Shown: positions 12,582-25,009 of the stretch, in pieces
Numbering within the stretch: the first letter of the stretch is position 1
Layout: the number at the start of each line of letters is the position of its first letter
Assembly (NCBI GenBank): GCA_905250115.1
Contig: CAJNOI010000276.1
Coordinates: forward strand, 28,129 to 92,128
Source: Adineta steineri
Taxonomy: Eukaryota; Rotifera; Eurotatoria; Adinetida; Adinetidae
Reading direction: 5' to 3'
Length of the DNA: 64,000 nt
Program-made: the position numbers and the translations under genes
The notes under the pieces: generated by a model
Seen by the model: only the letters and a program-made list of their open reading frames with translations
Database searches by the model: none
Told to the model about the DNA's origin: nothing

Positions 12582-15334
12582 ATGTTAACCAAAATATTAA
12601 AATATTATTCGTCATCTCTAGTAGTTTCTGTAAAACGTTCAGTAACTATTCAATCTAATTCTCATTTGAGTACTCAAATGAAACTATTAAATGATAATAA
12701 ACAATTTAAAAAGGCACTTGTATTATTTGATAAACATACAAAAAATAATGCTGACATATTTTCAAGTTCCATTATTACACAAGCTTTAAAAGCATGTACA
12801 CATCTACGAGATCTTGAACGTGGAAAAACTATTCATGGTCATCTTATTTCGACACGTACAAAAAATGATTTATATACAACAACATCATTAATCCATCTCT
12901 ATAGTAAATTTTGATGATAAATTTATTTTTTAATTTCTTCTCTCTTATAGTGCAGTGCAATGATATACAATCCGCTCAATTATTATTTGATACAACAACA
13001 ACAAAAAATGTAACAATATATGGAGCGATGATGAAAGGTGAATACTATCAAATTTTGAATTATATTTAATTATATCTCTATCTTCAGGTTATATAAAAAA
13101 TAACCAAGCAAAGAAAGCAGTTGATCTTTTTAATCAAATTGAAACTCCTAATGAAATTATTATAAATCTACTTTTTAATGCTTGTGCGCAATTAGGAACT
13201 TTCGAAGCATTAAATTTAGTAATAAAAATTTCAAACGCAATCCCAAAATCATTTCATTCAAATTCGATTCTTATGGCGTCTCTCTTAGATGCATTAATGA
13301 AATGTGATGATATTGAACATGCAGAATCATTGTTTGATAAAAGAAAAAATAAAACAATACAAATGTATGGAGCAATGATGAAAGGTTACGTTCAAAATAA
13401 TCAAGCAAAGAAAGCAATTGATCTTTTCAATCAAATTGTTAAACCTGATGAAATTATTATGAATCTATTTTTTAATGCTTGTGCTCAATTAGGAACTTTA
13501 GAAGCATTAAATTTAGTAAACAAAGTTTCAAATGAAATTCCAAATTCATTTCGTTCAAATCATCTTCTTATTGCTTCTCTATTAGATGCATTAATGAAAT
13601 GTGGTGATATAAAACAAGCAGAATCATTGTTTGATAAAACAACAAATAAAACAATAGAAATGTATGGAGCAATGATGAATGGATTTAATCTGGGAAATAA
13701 CCCATTTAAAACATTGAATTTATTTAATAAAATGAAAGTTGATAATATTAAAGGAAACATAATTATTTTCCATTGTGTTATAAGAGCTTTATCACAAATC
13801 GCTGATTATAAATTATCTCAATCGATTATTAAACAAATTCCCAATTATTTCTTTGTTAATAATCATATTCAGTATGCATTAATTGATATGTGGGTAATGT
13901 TCAACTAAGATTTTCTTTTAACATTTTCCTATTAAAATACAACTGAATTTAGGGAAAATCTGGTCATATGAATCTTGCAAAAGAAGTTTTTGAAAAACTC
14001 CCACAACCAAATCAATCTGAATACACAACCATAAGTTTGTTTAATTTATTTTTATCTTTGAAAAAAAACTTTTAATTATTTATTAATAATTAGTTCATTG
14101 TTATGGTTTAAATGGAATGGGAACTCAAGCAATTGAACTTTATTATAAAATGCCAAAAGAATTTCGGGATGAAGGGATATATATTTCTGTTTTAAATGCA
14201 TGTTCACATTCAGGACTTGTTCAAGAAGCTCGTTCAATCTTCCAAAGTATTCAAAAGAAAACTGAGAAAATTTATAGCACTATGGTATAGAAAAAAAATT
14301 TCTGTAAATTTTATTAATTTTTTATTAATTTAGATTGATTGTCTAAGTCGTGCATCGCTATTTGAAGAAGCACAAAAATTAATTGATGAATACGATCATG
14401 ATCATTCACCATCAATAGTCATGTATAGTTCGTATCATTTAATAAATTTAGTTTATACTGCAACTAAAAATAAAGGAATTTCTATATATTTTACATTAAA
14501 AAGAGTAGTTCTTTTTTGGTAGAAGATGACTTTATTTTATCTTATTTCATCTTTGCATTATCTAATATCTGTTATACAAATAATATGATTATTTTTATTT
14601 TAGCTGCATTATTATCAGGAGCAAGAAACTTTAAGAATACTGACTTATCACAAAACCTATACGATCGTATGGAAAATTTCTTTCCTCAAATGACAAGTTC
14701 ATTAACATCAGCAGCAGTTCTTCTTGCTAATACTTATGCATCATCTGGTGATATTGACAAAGCATCAAATATTAGAAATAAATTACACAAATCAGGTCAA
14801 AAGAAACAAATGGGTATCACATCGACTGTAGTCAATAGAATATCCTACGTAAGTCTACAATCATAATAAACTTATACACAAATAATACAGTTTATACTTT
14901 TTTTAGGAATTTCGAGCTTATGACCGCACCCATCCTCGATCTAAAGAAATCTATGCTGAATGTCAAAAACTATCTGCAGAACTTCTTCAACATGGTCATA
15001 AATATGACTCAAGTTGGATCACACGACCTTTAAATGAAGGTGAAACTATCGAATCGGTTCTTTCTACACATAGTGAAAAACTTGCAATTGCTTGGAATTT
15101 CGTTGCAAATCCTGGTGCATCACGAATTCAGCTGACAAAAAACCTTCGTATTTGTGAAGATTGTCGTATGTAACCATTTTTAATCGTTTTTCTTAATTTC
15201 TTAATTTTTTTTCCATAGATCGAGCAACAAAATTAATTGCTGCAATTCGTAAATGTGAAATAATTGCTCGTGATGCAAATCGGATCCATCATTTCACCAC
15301 AGATGGAAAATGCTCCTGCAATGATTATTTCTAA
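12582..15334 (+). CDS. PPR protein with C-terminal DYW cytidine-deaminase domain
   Basis: Nine exons: 12582-12903, 12951-13037, 13088-13893, 13953-14034, 14094-14284, 14334-14427, 14604-14848, 14907-15165, 15219-15334; 733 residues. PLS-type pentatricopeptide repeats run through most of the protein (for example ALKACTHLRDLERGKTIHGH, AQLLFD, YGAMMKGYVQNNQAKKAIDL). E-type repeats and the DYW domain follow: EFRAYDRTHPRSKEIYAE, HSEKLAIAW (H664, E666), KNLRICEDCHRATKL (C692, C695), RDANRIHHF and a CSCNDYF terminus in place of plant DYW. HxE plus CxxC are the zinc-binding and catalytic residues of the plant organelle C-to-U RNA-editing deaminase, and both are intact. The first residues may be a mitochondrial presequence. 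PPR proteins bind RNA base by base. DYW-PPRs are otherwise features of land plants and some protists and have been reported from bdelloids. Eight small introns show it is resident in this genome. Confidence 0.93.
13100..13690 (+). repeat. Internal tandem duplication of a PPR module
   Basis: Two adjacent blocks of about 285 nt (from about 13100 and about 13385) encode almost the same ~95 residues: the series NNQAKKA, DLFNQI, FNACAQLGT, EALNLV, ASLLDALMKC, AESLFDK and MYGAMM occurs in both. The preceding exon 12951-13037 holds an extra partial copy (AQLLFDTTTTKN..YGAMMKG). This points to expansion of the RNA-binding array by duplication of a multi-repeat unit. Confidence 0.85.
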
Positions 15335-15999
15335 AAGATAAAGTCAAGCTCTATTTTTTTTTGTATGAAATCTGTCGTTTTCTTCAAATAAAAATAAAGA
15401 AAAACAATAGTTTTTTTTTCTAAATCAGTATATGATGAATATTTTTAAAATAAACAGTCGTTAATCTTATTTGCTGAAAAGTATTTGGAAATATCTGACA
15501 AAGTATAACATGTATGTAAAAATTATAGTTAAATCTGTAAGCTATCAAAATTTGTTGAAAAACATGCATGTTGACCATAATACACGATTTTAATATGATT
15601 ATTATTTTAGTTGTACCGAACACAATATTTATATTTATCTTTTGTCTATGAATTATTCTGGTAGTCACATTTTTCATTATCGATAACATATCAAGTAATT
15701 ATATCGATATTATTTTTATTAGAGACAGCATTTGAATACTAAAATCAACTTTTCGAATCAGATAAAAGAATCATATTTCAACTTATTTCGTAAAACATTT
15801 ATTTGAAATATATAGTCGATGCGCTACAGACAGTTAAATGAAAAGAAAATATAGTTTGATATGTATAATCCTTTTTATTAAGACATTTTATCAGCTGTTT
15901 GAGAAGAACCAAAAAAAGAAAGAAAAAAGCACCATTTGTCACTGTTAGATAAGACAAATATAATAAATATGATTGACAAACATTTTTCTACTAATTATG
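15335..15999. other. Intergenic between convergent genes
   Basis: 3' flanks of the PPR-DYW gene (+) and LIN54 (-). AT-rich; an AATAAA-like signal occurs near 15390. No further gene seen. Confidence 0.5.
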
Positions 16000-17966
16000 T
16001 TAGCCAAACGATGACGATGAAGCTAAAAAGAATATAAAACTTCATAATTCTATTCAAACAATTTCTTATGAATTTTATTCTACTTACGTGGACGTCCAAG
16101 CGCTGATTGTACAATTTGATGCATACATCGTTGAAATTCTTTAAGAATAGCATGTTGTGAATCGAGATCACTCGTTTGATTAATCTCACATTGTTGACCA
16201 GTGACTAATAAACAAGTAGCTAATGCTTCAGATACTTCCATATTAAATACATTATTTGGTATGGTACTAAAAAGTATTAATAAAGAAAGAAATAATTAAC
16301 TAATAAATCGTTTTCTTTCTTGTACGTTTCCGTTGGAGGTCCAGTTCGTGGTATTTGATCAAGTGGAGTTTGTGTAGTTGTTTTTGGTTGACCCGATCGA
16401 TAGAAACCAACATTTAAAGGATGTACTGATTGTTCTGTATTCTTACAACCAATACTAAATTTTTTTTTTACATTAGTATAGTTTAAAAATAAAGATTTAT
16501 TCTTTTACCATTTACATAAACTTGTACATGGTACTCTTGACTAAGAAATAAATAGAAAAATATAGAAAAAGAATATTAAACTTTTTTCTTTACTTCATAA
16601 CATTCACAATATCGTTTATGACAACTTGATTTTTTACACTAGAAGAAAAAATTTTCAATATAAAACCTCTATAAAACAAAAATCAATGTAAACATACATT
16701 ACAACCTTTGAGTGGTCTATCTGGTTGTGAAACAGTTGTATTAGCTATTTCGATGAAAACAAAAAAAAATGAATGAATGAAATCACTATATAAAAACTAA
16801 CCAAATTTATACATTTTTGATTTAAATGCATTAGGATTACGTTCAAGTGTAGTAGTTATTGCTTTGTTTCGTTCTTCTTCATGTCGTGCATCATTATGAC
16901 AATTTAAACATGCACAATTTTGACAATTAAGTCCGTTTGCAAAGCAATCACAATATCTATTTTATGAAATACTATTTTATTATTGTTTAGAATTATAAAC
17001 TTACAATTTAAGACACATAGATTTTGTACAATTACATGGTTTACGTTGATATTGAACTGGTAAATAATCAGTATTACTTATTCTATATAAATATATAAAG
17101 AAATTTATATGTTGAAATAAATAAGAAACAAAAAATTAGAAGTTAACCTTGCGTTTGTATTTGATTGTTCGGTTGGAAAATGTGCAGAATTACTATTATT
17201 TTCTTTTTGAGCTGAATTTGGATCTTGTTGCACTTGTAACTAAAGAATAAAGATATTATTAAAAAATCTAAGAAATATTTTACCGTAACAAGTGGTTGAG
17301 TAATTACAAGATTTCCACGTTGTTGAAGTAAAATTTGTTGACCTGATGTTTGTACTAAAATAAATAATCGATTTATTTTCGATACAGAGACTATACATAT
17401 ATATCTATTACTTGTAGATATTTCATTAGGATTAATAAATGTCGATGGAGTTACTAAACGTAAAGTTGAATATGATGGAGAATTTGATGATGATTGTGGA
17501 ACCATTGTTGCAAATGATACAGTATTCGATGATGGAATTTGTTGTAATGTAGTTAGAGTTTCAGATTTTGGTATTGCTGAAAATGTTAGATTAGAATTAT
17601 TTAAATCTGTTGAATCAAGAGCAATTCGTTTATTTGGTTGATGTGATTCAATAATATCACTCTAAAAAATGAATTCGATAATTGGAAATTCTATTAAATT
17701 ATCATTAATACCGAATGTAAAATGACTGGTTTAACATCGACATTTGTTGATGTTGTTAATGCTTGTTGAATACTATCTCGATATGGTTTTACAATAACAC
17801 TTTTAAAGGGTATTGATGATGATGATGGAGATTGTATTGTTTGTTGATGAACAATTATAGGAGGTCGAACAATCGGATGAGTAGTTATATTTTGTATAGA
17901 AGGATTTGGACTCGCCGCCGACGACGACGATGGAAGAAGAACGATGGACGGTGGATTACCAGACAT
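16000..17966 (-). CDS. LIN54: LIN54/tesmin family DREAM-complex protein
   Basis: Twelve exons: complement(16000-16022, 16088-16266, 16326-16454, 16509-16540, 16594-16638, 16698-16744, 16802-16956, 17005-17082, 17148-17239, 17284-17354, 17412-17661, 17712-17966), 451 residues. The N-terminal half is Ser/Thr/Gln-rich. The C-terminal half holds the two tesmin/CXC repeats of the CRC domain: [19 protein letters not shown] then [10 protein letters not shown], a linker [10 protein letters not shown], and [19 protein letters not shown] then [14 protein letters not shown]. Each CXC repeat binds zinc and inserts a Tyr into the minor groove of CHR promoter elements (TTYGAA). LIN54 is the DNA-binding subunit of the DREAM/MuvB cell-cycle repressor. 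The last 23-nt exon is inferred from a GTAAGT donor and TTTTTAG acceptor; without it the protein would end at a stop just after that donor (16080-16082). Confidence 0.93.
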
Positions 17967-18400
17967 TATTGAAATAAAATTAACAAAATAGTTTATAATG
18001 ACTATGGATCCTGTTCATTGATATAAGAACGATTTGTATATCCATATATCTTTCGTTCCTTAGCCATTTATCACACGATTGACGGAAAGATTGTTCAAAT
18101 GAATGACGATTACAGAGGTCAGTATAAGTCAAAGCTGAACATTTAATCATAATTTTAACGAAAATATCATACAGAAATACTAGCTTTGGAAACATTTTCA
18201 ATATTCTAATTATTCATACAAACAAAAATAGTTTACTTCGACACTAGAGTTTATCTTTTCATCATTGTTTTATTATACACTTATATTAATCATTGTTTAA
18301 AAAGAAAGATAAACTATCATAATCAATGAGTGATATTTATCATTTAAGAGAGAGAAACGATTTTCAAATTTATTGAATAAACAAAACATATAAGAAAATC
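17967..18400. other. Intergenic, no gene seen
   Basis: LIN54 5' flank and the 3' flank of the small secreted gene. A short minus-strand open frame at 17980-18201 has no recognisable domain or splice context and is not called. Confidence 0.45.
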
Positions 18401-18865
18401 TTAGACCATAGTGAGTTTAGATTTACTTTTAAAACAATCAAGAATTTCAGTAATTAATGAAAAACTTGGTTTGATTGTATTTAAAGAAATATCAGCAACG
18501 ATTCTATCTGTTATATTCATTATATTAAGTTGTTGTTCAATTGTTGTTGCTTGTTTCAATTGACTTTTTATTTGTGGTATACGAATTATTGCAGCTTCAT
18601 TTAAATTTGTTGAATAGTGAATTTTTGATACATTATTTGTTTCATTAACACATTCAGAATAAAATGGACGTAGATCATAAGGTAGTTCATTGATCATATC
18701 ATATGTACGAATAATTAATATTTGCATTTCATGAACTTGTAATAATAATTGATCAAGTAATCGAAATATTTTTATGAATAACGGATGTTTAGAAAGTGAA
18801 TGAGTTTGTTCATCAGTTGAATATACTTGTTGAATAATTAGAAAGATAAGAATAAATTTAAACAT
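18401..18865 (-). CDS. Small secreted protein, family not recognised
   Basis: Single-exon frame of 154 residues. The N-terminus MFKFILIFLIIQQVYS is a convincing signal peptide with cleavage expected near residue 16-17. The mature part is mostly helical by eye, with two cysteines (in SECVNET and EILDCFKS) and two NxT/S sites at NETN and NITD. I recognise no domain. It stands alone with more than 400 bp on each side. Intact signal peptide, length and composition support a real gene, but no homology can be claimed. Confidence 0.6.
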   Translation of the reverse strand: MFKFILIFLIIQQVYSTDEQTHSLSKHPLFIKIFRLLDQLLLQVHEMQILIIRTYDMINELPYDLRPFYSECVNETNNVSKIHYSTNLNEAAIIRIPQIKSQLKQATTIEQQLNIMNITDRIVADISLNTIKPSFSLITEILDCFKSKSKLTMV

Positions 18866-20173
18866 ATTTTCAAGACGAAAAAGAAAGAAAGAATGTAATA
18901 GGCATATACAGCAACATTCGCTATTTATTTTTTGTCATGGTACATATATGAGCAGCTTACTTTTCTTTCTTTCATAAATTGATTAAATGAGTGTAACGAA
19001 TATTGTTTTAAACAATATAACACGTGAATAAATCGTCGTTTTTACTTTGTACAAAGTCTATATCATAGATTATTTCTAGAATAACATTATATTTTATTAA
19101 TCATCAATATTAATTTCATTTAATTTTTGAAAATTATATGTTGTAAGATTGATATTAATTCAAGGTTACTATTATACTTTGAAAGGGTAAACTATTTATA
19201 TGGCATTGAATCATCAATGAGAGCAGCTTGACAAAACGAGAAAAAAAATACAATTTGTTACGTAGGCAATGTACACTACTGTAAAGAATAGATTTTTGTT
19301 CTCTCTCCATAGAGATGAAATGGTGCAGACATACTACTAAATATAATGATATACTATGCAAATAGAGATGTATTTGAAAGAAACAGATTTTTTTCTTTAC
19401 ATTTTCGTATCAACATTAATGGCGATAGAGGTACTGCCGCCGTCTCTTTTCATATAATCTATAAGATTTTTAAGGCACATTCTGAAGAATTTCAATAGAA
19501 TAACAATTCTTCATGATGTCTGTACATGTATTATAAGGTAAACGATGAATATCAATACTCTTGCTTTTGCTTGAATACGTAAAAAATAAAATGAATAGTC
19601 TATTTTTTTCATAGATAGATTACTGACTCAATTAGTCACATATACAATTCTAATAAATGAAGATATATCTTTATTAATTTAATTATTTTTACATAGAAAT
19701 TCATCATCTACGATCTTTATTCCACTTGAATAGACACAACATGTGGCTGATACTCCATATACATCCCGGCTGACAAATTCTCTGCCTACACATGTTATAT
19801 ATACTCTAATCCATCATAAAAATTAATTATGATTTCAAATATTTATGATTTATTAACGCTCATTTTCATTAGACACATAGTGAGATCAATCAAGATATTT
19901 AATAAAAAACTTTTCTTTTGAATAAAACAATCGAATTATGAATATACACAATAATGATAGAATTTATAGATGTCAGATAGTCACAGTTAATCTAATGTAA
20001 CATGTCGGAATTATTCCAACCAATAGAAGTTAACAATATATCTATAATTTATTTTTCTAAACTGCACGTCTAAAATAAACATTTAGTTATTTTAATTCCG
20101 GAGACATAAAAGAAAAATAAATTTAAATAGTCACAAGTTAAATATTCTCAGACTATCTGATGTACAATAACTC
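18866..20173. other. Intergenic between divergent genes, no gene seen
   Basis: About 1.3 kb of AT-rich sequence. The only longer minus-strand frame (19155-19361) looks random. It should contain promoters for the secreted protein (-) and the LysM gene (+). Confidence 0.45.
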
Positions 20174-21070
20174 ATGGATAAAATATCGACTGAAATACCA
20201 ACGAACGGACCTACTGGTTCAATAATGACTCCAACTGAAAAACGTGCTCTGAGTGAAGTCATGCACAACACAAAACGTTCAGGTGGTAATTATGGTAGCT
20301 TAGCTAAATCACAAATACAACCAACATTTTATATTTGTCATAAACTTGAAATCAATGATACTATGCAAAGACTTGCTTTAAAATATAATGTCAATGTATG
20401 TTTTCCTTAATTATTAAAATCAATGAAATTATATATATATATATCTTTCTTTTTTAAGATTCAGGAAATTAAACGTATAAATAAATTATGGTCAGACGCT
20501 GAATTAAGTTTACTTGAAAATGTATATATTCCAGTTAATTTATCTCTATTATCAACACTACGAACATTATATCCAGATTTAAATGTTGTTCAAAATCTAT
20601 CGCCAACTGCAATTCGCGTTGGAAAAACATCAACGAATGGAAATGATGAAGGAACATCAGATAGTTCAGTTTCTATCCAATCTACTACAACAAATAATAC
20701 TTCATTTCAAGATTATTTTTCCAAAATTGACCAACAAATACAAACATCAAAAAAATCTTTAGAAACATTTGATGTTAAAAAACAACATCTATTGTAAGAG
20801 AGAAAATATATATTTATTCTATATATATATATACAATAAAATATATTTAGACCTCAGTCAAACGATACATCTTATTCATCTAATGATGATAATAATAATG
20901 ATTTAAATTCTTCTCAAAATACACGTACAACGATTTGGAATAATGGACGACATAAAGATATTCATCATCTATCAGATAATAATATAACAGCACAAAATCA
21001 ACGTGAAAAACATATTTCAGCTGCGCTACAACGAATTCAACAAGAAAAAGATGATTTTGATGAACTTTAA
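20174..21070 (+). CDS. LYSMD2: LysM-domain protein, LYSMD1/2 type
   Basis: Exons 20174-20395, 20459-20793 and 20851-21070; 258 residues. One LysM domain occupies roughly residues 55-95: ICHKLEINDTMQRLALKYNVN, then IQEIKRINKLW and ENVYIPV, matching LYSMD1/2 (TLQGLALKYGV..QIKRANKL..IPV). There is no signal peptide or membrane segment, which fits the cytosolic LYSMD1/2 rather than LYSMD3/4. The C-terminal half is Ser/Asn/Asp-rich, ending in a charged helix (AALQRIQQEKDDFDEL). LysM folds bind N-acetylglucosamine polymers in bacteria; the role of the animal cytosolic members is poorly defined. One intron splits the LysM domain. Confidence 0.88.
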
Positions 21071-21418
21071 AAAGTAAAAACCAAATGGTCTTTAATTATC
21101 TATTATGTATGTTGTCAGTCATGTGTGCTTTAATGTAAATTTATTTATTATTTAAATGACAAACAAATATTTTATATAAAATTTTACTCATTTTCTGTTT
21201 CATTTTTTTTATGTAATTTTCCCCTGCGTTGTGACGTACAATATTATAACATTTTACTTTTATTCTTTTGTGCTTATTTTGCATCTAAAATGTTTTAGAA
21301 ATTATACAAAAAAAAAAAGCTTTTTGATAAAAATATTAACAGAATGATTTATTTGAATAGAATTCTTAATGCAATTATTTAATTATAGATAAAGAATTTA
21401 AAACAAAAAGAAAAGGAT
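21071..21418. other. Short intergenic region
   Basis: About 350 bp between two plus-strand genes. A TTATAG acceptor-like site lies about 30 nt before the BCKDHA ATG. Nothing else seen. Confidence 0.45.
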
Positions 21419-23064
21419 ATGTTTCGTTTCTATAATACATCAAGAGCGATTTATGGTTTAAACAGATTAATTACCAATCAAATTGGTAAACGATGTCAAT
21501 CATCAACAATAGCAAATACTGCCCTAGAACCAAATACATCCAAAATGTCAATTTTTAGTGGACATATAAAAGGAGCAATTACAAATAATTTAGAGATTCT
21601 TCGTCCAGAAAATATAACACCTCTTCCAATTTATCAAGTTCTTGATTCGGATGGAGCTATTAAAGAAAAAAGTCATACACCAGAAGTACGGAATTGATTT
21701 TTGTTTGTTTTTATAAAATATAAATTGTTTTTTTTTAGTTTACTGATGAACATTTAGTAAAAATGTATCAAGATATGACTTTACTCAATGTTTTGGATCG
21801 AATTTTATATGAATCACAACGACAAGGTCGTATTTCATTTTATATGACAAATTTTGGTGAAGAAGCAACACATATTGGTAGTGCTGCTGCTCTTAATCCA
21901 AAAGATCTTGTCTATGGTCAATATCGCGAAGCCGGTAGGATGAAAATCATTGTTAAACTAGTCAATAAAATTTTATTTTTAACAAAATAGGTGTTCTTAT
22001 GTATCGCGGATTTAAATTACATGAATTTATTGATCAATGTTTTGGTAATGCTCGTGCATCTTGTAAAGGTGTTCAAATGCCAGTACATTATGGTTCGACT
22101 AATCTTAGTTTTGTAACTATATCATCAACATTAGCAACACAAATGCCGCAAGCTGTCGGTAGTGCTTATGCATATAAAAGGTAAGTAATTATTATAATTA
22201 AATAAATAAATTTTGAAAATTCTAATTTCAAGAGCACAAAATGGTTTATGTGTTGTTTGCTATTTTGGAGAAGGTGCAGCAAGTGAAGGTGATGCTCATG
22301 CTGCTTTAAATTTTGCAGCAACTCTTGAAGCTCCTGTAATCTTTTTCTGGTTAGTTTATTCTATTTTTTTTTCTAATATAATATTTCTTGTAATATATAT
22401 ATTTAGTCGTAACAATGGTTATGCTATATCAACAACAACGATTGATCAATATCGTGGTGATGGTATTGCTAGTCGAGGACCAGGTTATGGTATGGCTACA
22501 ATACGTGTTGATGGTAATGATATATTTGCTGTTTATAATGCAACAAAAGCAGCACGTGAATTAGCTTTGAATGAAATGCGTCCAGTATTAATTGAAGCAA
22601 TGACATTAAGGTAGAAATAAAAATGATTTATTTCATAAATAATAAATGATTGAAAAATAGAGTTGGTCATCATTCAACATCAGATGATAGTTCAGCTTAT
22701 CGTTCCATTGATGAAGTACGTACACGTGATAAAAAAGATAATCCAACATTACGTCTTCGTAAATATATGTATAAACGTGGTTGTTGGGATGAAGATAAAG
22801 AAGAAAAATGGATGAAAGATTCACAAAAGATGGTTTGTCATATTTGTTTTATTTAAATTTGCATACATTGATTTATTTCTTTAGGTAATGGAAGCATTTG
22901 CCAGTTGTGAAAAAACAAAACGAGCACCAATTTCAACAATGTTTGAAAATATTTATGATAAAGTTGAACCACATTTACAACGTCAAATGAAAGAAATGAA
23001 TGAACATATTCGTCAAAATCATGATCATTTTCCATTATCATTATATGAACAATCATCCACATAA
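21419..23064 (+). CDS. BCKDHA: Branched-chain 2-oxoacid dehydrogenase E1 alpha subunit
   Basis: Seven exons: 21419-21685, 21739-21934, 21991-22180, 22233-22349, 22407-22610, 22661-22832, 22885-23064; 441 residues. The N-terminus ([20 protein letters not shown]) is a likely mitochondrial presequence. The thiamine-diphosphate fold is complete: [34 protein letters not shown], and the TPP/Mg motif [29 protein letters not shown]. The regulatory phosphorylation loop [14 protein letters not shown] is present, so kinase control of the complex is likely conserved. It decarboxylates 2-oxo acids from Leu, Ile and Val with an E1 beta subunit and the E2/E3 components. Exon phases all agree. Confidence 0.96.
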
Positions 23065-24191
23065 AACAGTATTTTATATTTTTCCTTTTGTTTTAATTGT
23101 TTTTCTTTTCCGGATAAAGTATATCTTCATTATTGATCATCTCATGATTCTAAGAGAAATGAAATTTCAACAAAATATTTTTTTTTCTTTCATCATCGTG
23201 TATCCAATAATCTTTATTATAGCCCTTTGAAGACAGGTTTATTTTAAGAAAAAATGAAAAGAATATATTTATTACAAAGGGACTATAGGTAAACACTGTA
23301 CAGATGGTAATATTGCACTAATTTATCGTCTGCACTAGTATGCATAATTTTACGATCTACGTCTTTCGTCTCCAAGGAGTTAATGTTGCTATTGTTTGAC
23401 ATGACAATCGTTATCTTTTTATAAATGAGATAGATAAATGATGAATGACGTATTAGTCAGAAAAAGAGTCCCCTAGAGAATTGATTGATTTCATACTTTG
23501 TCATGCGTTGAAGAGATTATTAAAATATACAATGACACAAATCATTAGCCATGTTAGTCAGTGTCAAAATTTGTTTATAAATTATTTATTCTTTCGAGAA
23601 ATCAAAATCAATTGCATCGACAATATTCATCTCAATAGCAGCAGCAAACGATATTTATGGTGTTAACATAATTTATTCGATAGATTAAGTATTAGAATGA
23701 TAGTTAATATTTAATATATATTTAGTTATTCTATAAATAAATAAAAATGAACAAAGTAATAACTAAAATGGAATTCTCATTTTTTTTTCAATTGCGCATT
23801 TTCTAATTTATATTTAGATCTTGTTATGACTTATCTGTTAATATTAAAATTTCGTATTCATCTACAAAAAACAAAGATTTACTTTATCGTTATTTTGTAA
23901 AGAATAAAGATAATATTTATGTTAGAAATACAGATAAAGAAATAAAGATAAAATAAAGAATGAAGAAATGTTTTTTTCTTAAAAATAAAGTAACACTCCT
24001 ATTAGGAATAATATGAATAATTTGAATTTTATAGATAGTTAAGAGACATCTAGATTAAGTCTTATCTTGTTACCAAGAAAAATCAATTACTATCGTTTAG
24101 AAATCAATAAGCGAGATAGGTTTTGAATAAATACATATATATGTTTACTTGTAGAAAGAATAGTAAAAACAAAATTTTTAGATAGATTTCA
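23065..24191. other. Intergenic, no gene seen
   Basis: About 1.1 kb of AT-rich DNA between two plus-strand genes. Short open frames on both strands at 23000-23670 show no domain and no splice context. Confidence 0.45.
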
Positions 24192-25009
24192 ATGGAAACA
24201 TGGACAGTTAAACGTGATGAATGTATATATACATCATGCTATTGGTAAAATAAAATAAAATACAATATGTTTCTATTTGTTATTGTAATAGGAGTTTGTT
24301 TTAAATTAATTTTTAGTGAAGAAAACATTTGGAAACTTTGTGAAAGTTGGAAACAAAATGATCCAAATCATTTAGACAATCTTTATGCAGTATTTATATC
24401 GAATGAACGTCGACAAATTCTTATTTGGAAACAAAAATCTGGGCACAATGACTATCCTGTTAATTGGGTACTATATTTTTTACCATATCAAAGTAAAAAA
24501 ACTAACCTCTATTATTATTATAGGATTATCATGTGATCTTAGTCGATAAATCTGTATCACCTACAATCATCTATGATTTCGATTCTACACTACCATTTCC
24601 TGTTTCTGCAGTCGATTATCTTCAATCTGCTATTCGTGATGAAATAAATCTATCGCGTAAATTTCATCGGTATATACTTATATAGCATCTTTCTTTCTAG
24701 AATCATTTTATCTTGTTTACTATTTGTATATTTAGCATGTTTCGAGTCATACCAGCTCAAGAGTATCTTAATACATTTGCATCAGATCGTTCACATATGC
24801 TCGCAGCAGATAAAATAACATATAATAAACCACCACCATCATATCCAGCGATATTTAATGAAAGTATAACCATTTTCATATATATATAAAACAATATGAA
24901 ATTTTCTCTCGTAGAATCAACAAATAATATCAATGATTTTATTGACATGAAATCAAAAACTGGGCCTGGTACTGTCATGAATTTAACTGAGTTTCGTGAA
25001 TTTTTATGA
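24192..25009 (+). CDS. NTAQ1: Protein N-terminal glutamine amidohydrolase
   Basis: Five exons: 24192-24244, 24317-24467, 24524-24669, 24736-24863, 24915-25009; 190 residues. Exon 1 encodes METWTVKRDECIYTSCYW and joins to EENIWKLC in frame, giving SCYCEENIWKLC with the catalytic Cys. AVFISNERRQI..IWKQK, NWDYHVILV (catalytic His in the WDYHV motif) and IYDFDSTLPFP (catalytic Asp) follow, then FASDRSHM and KPPPSYPAI. The order and spacing match NTAQ1/WDYHV1. It deamidates N-terminal Gln to Glu, feeding proteins into the Arg/N-degron pathway in cytosol and nucleus. The longer open frame that starts at 24267 begins inside intron 1 and is not the real start. Confidence 0.95.

Noticed and set aside
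24267..24536. Open frame that starts with a hydrophobic leader before EENIWKLC
   Set aside because: The leader is intron 1 of NTAQ1. The true exon 1 (24192-24244) supplies SCYC, which includes the catalytic Cys.
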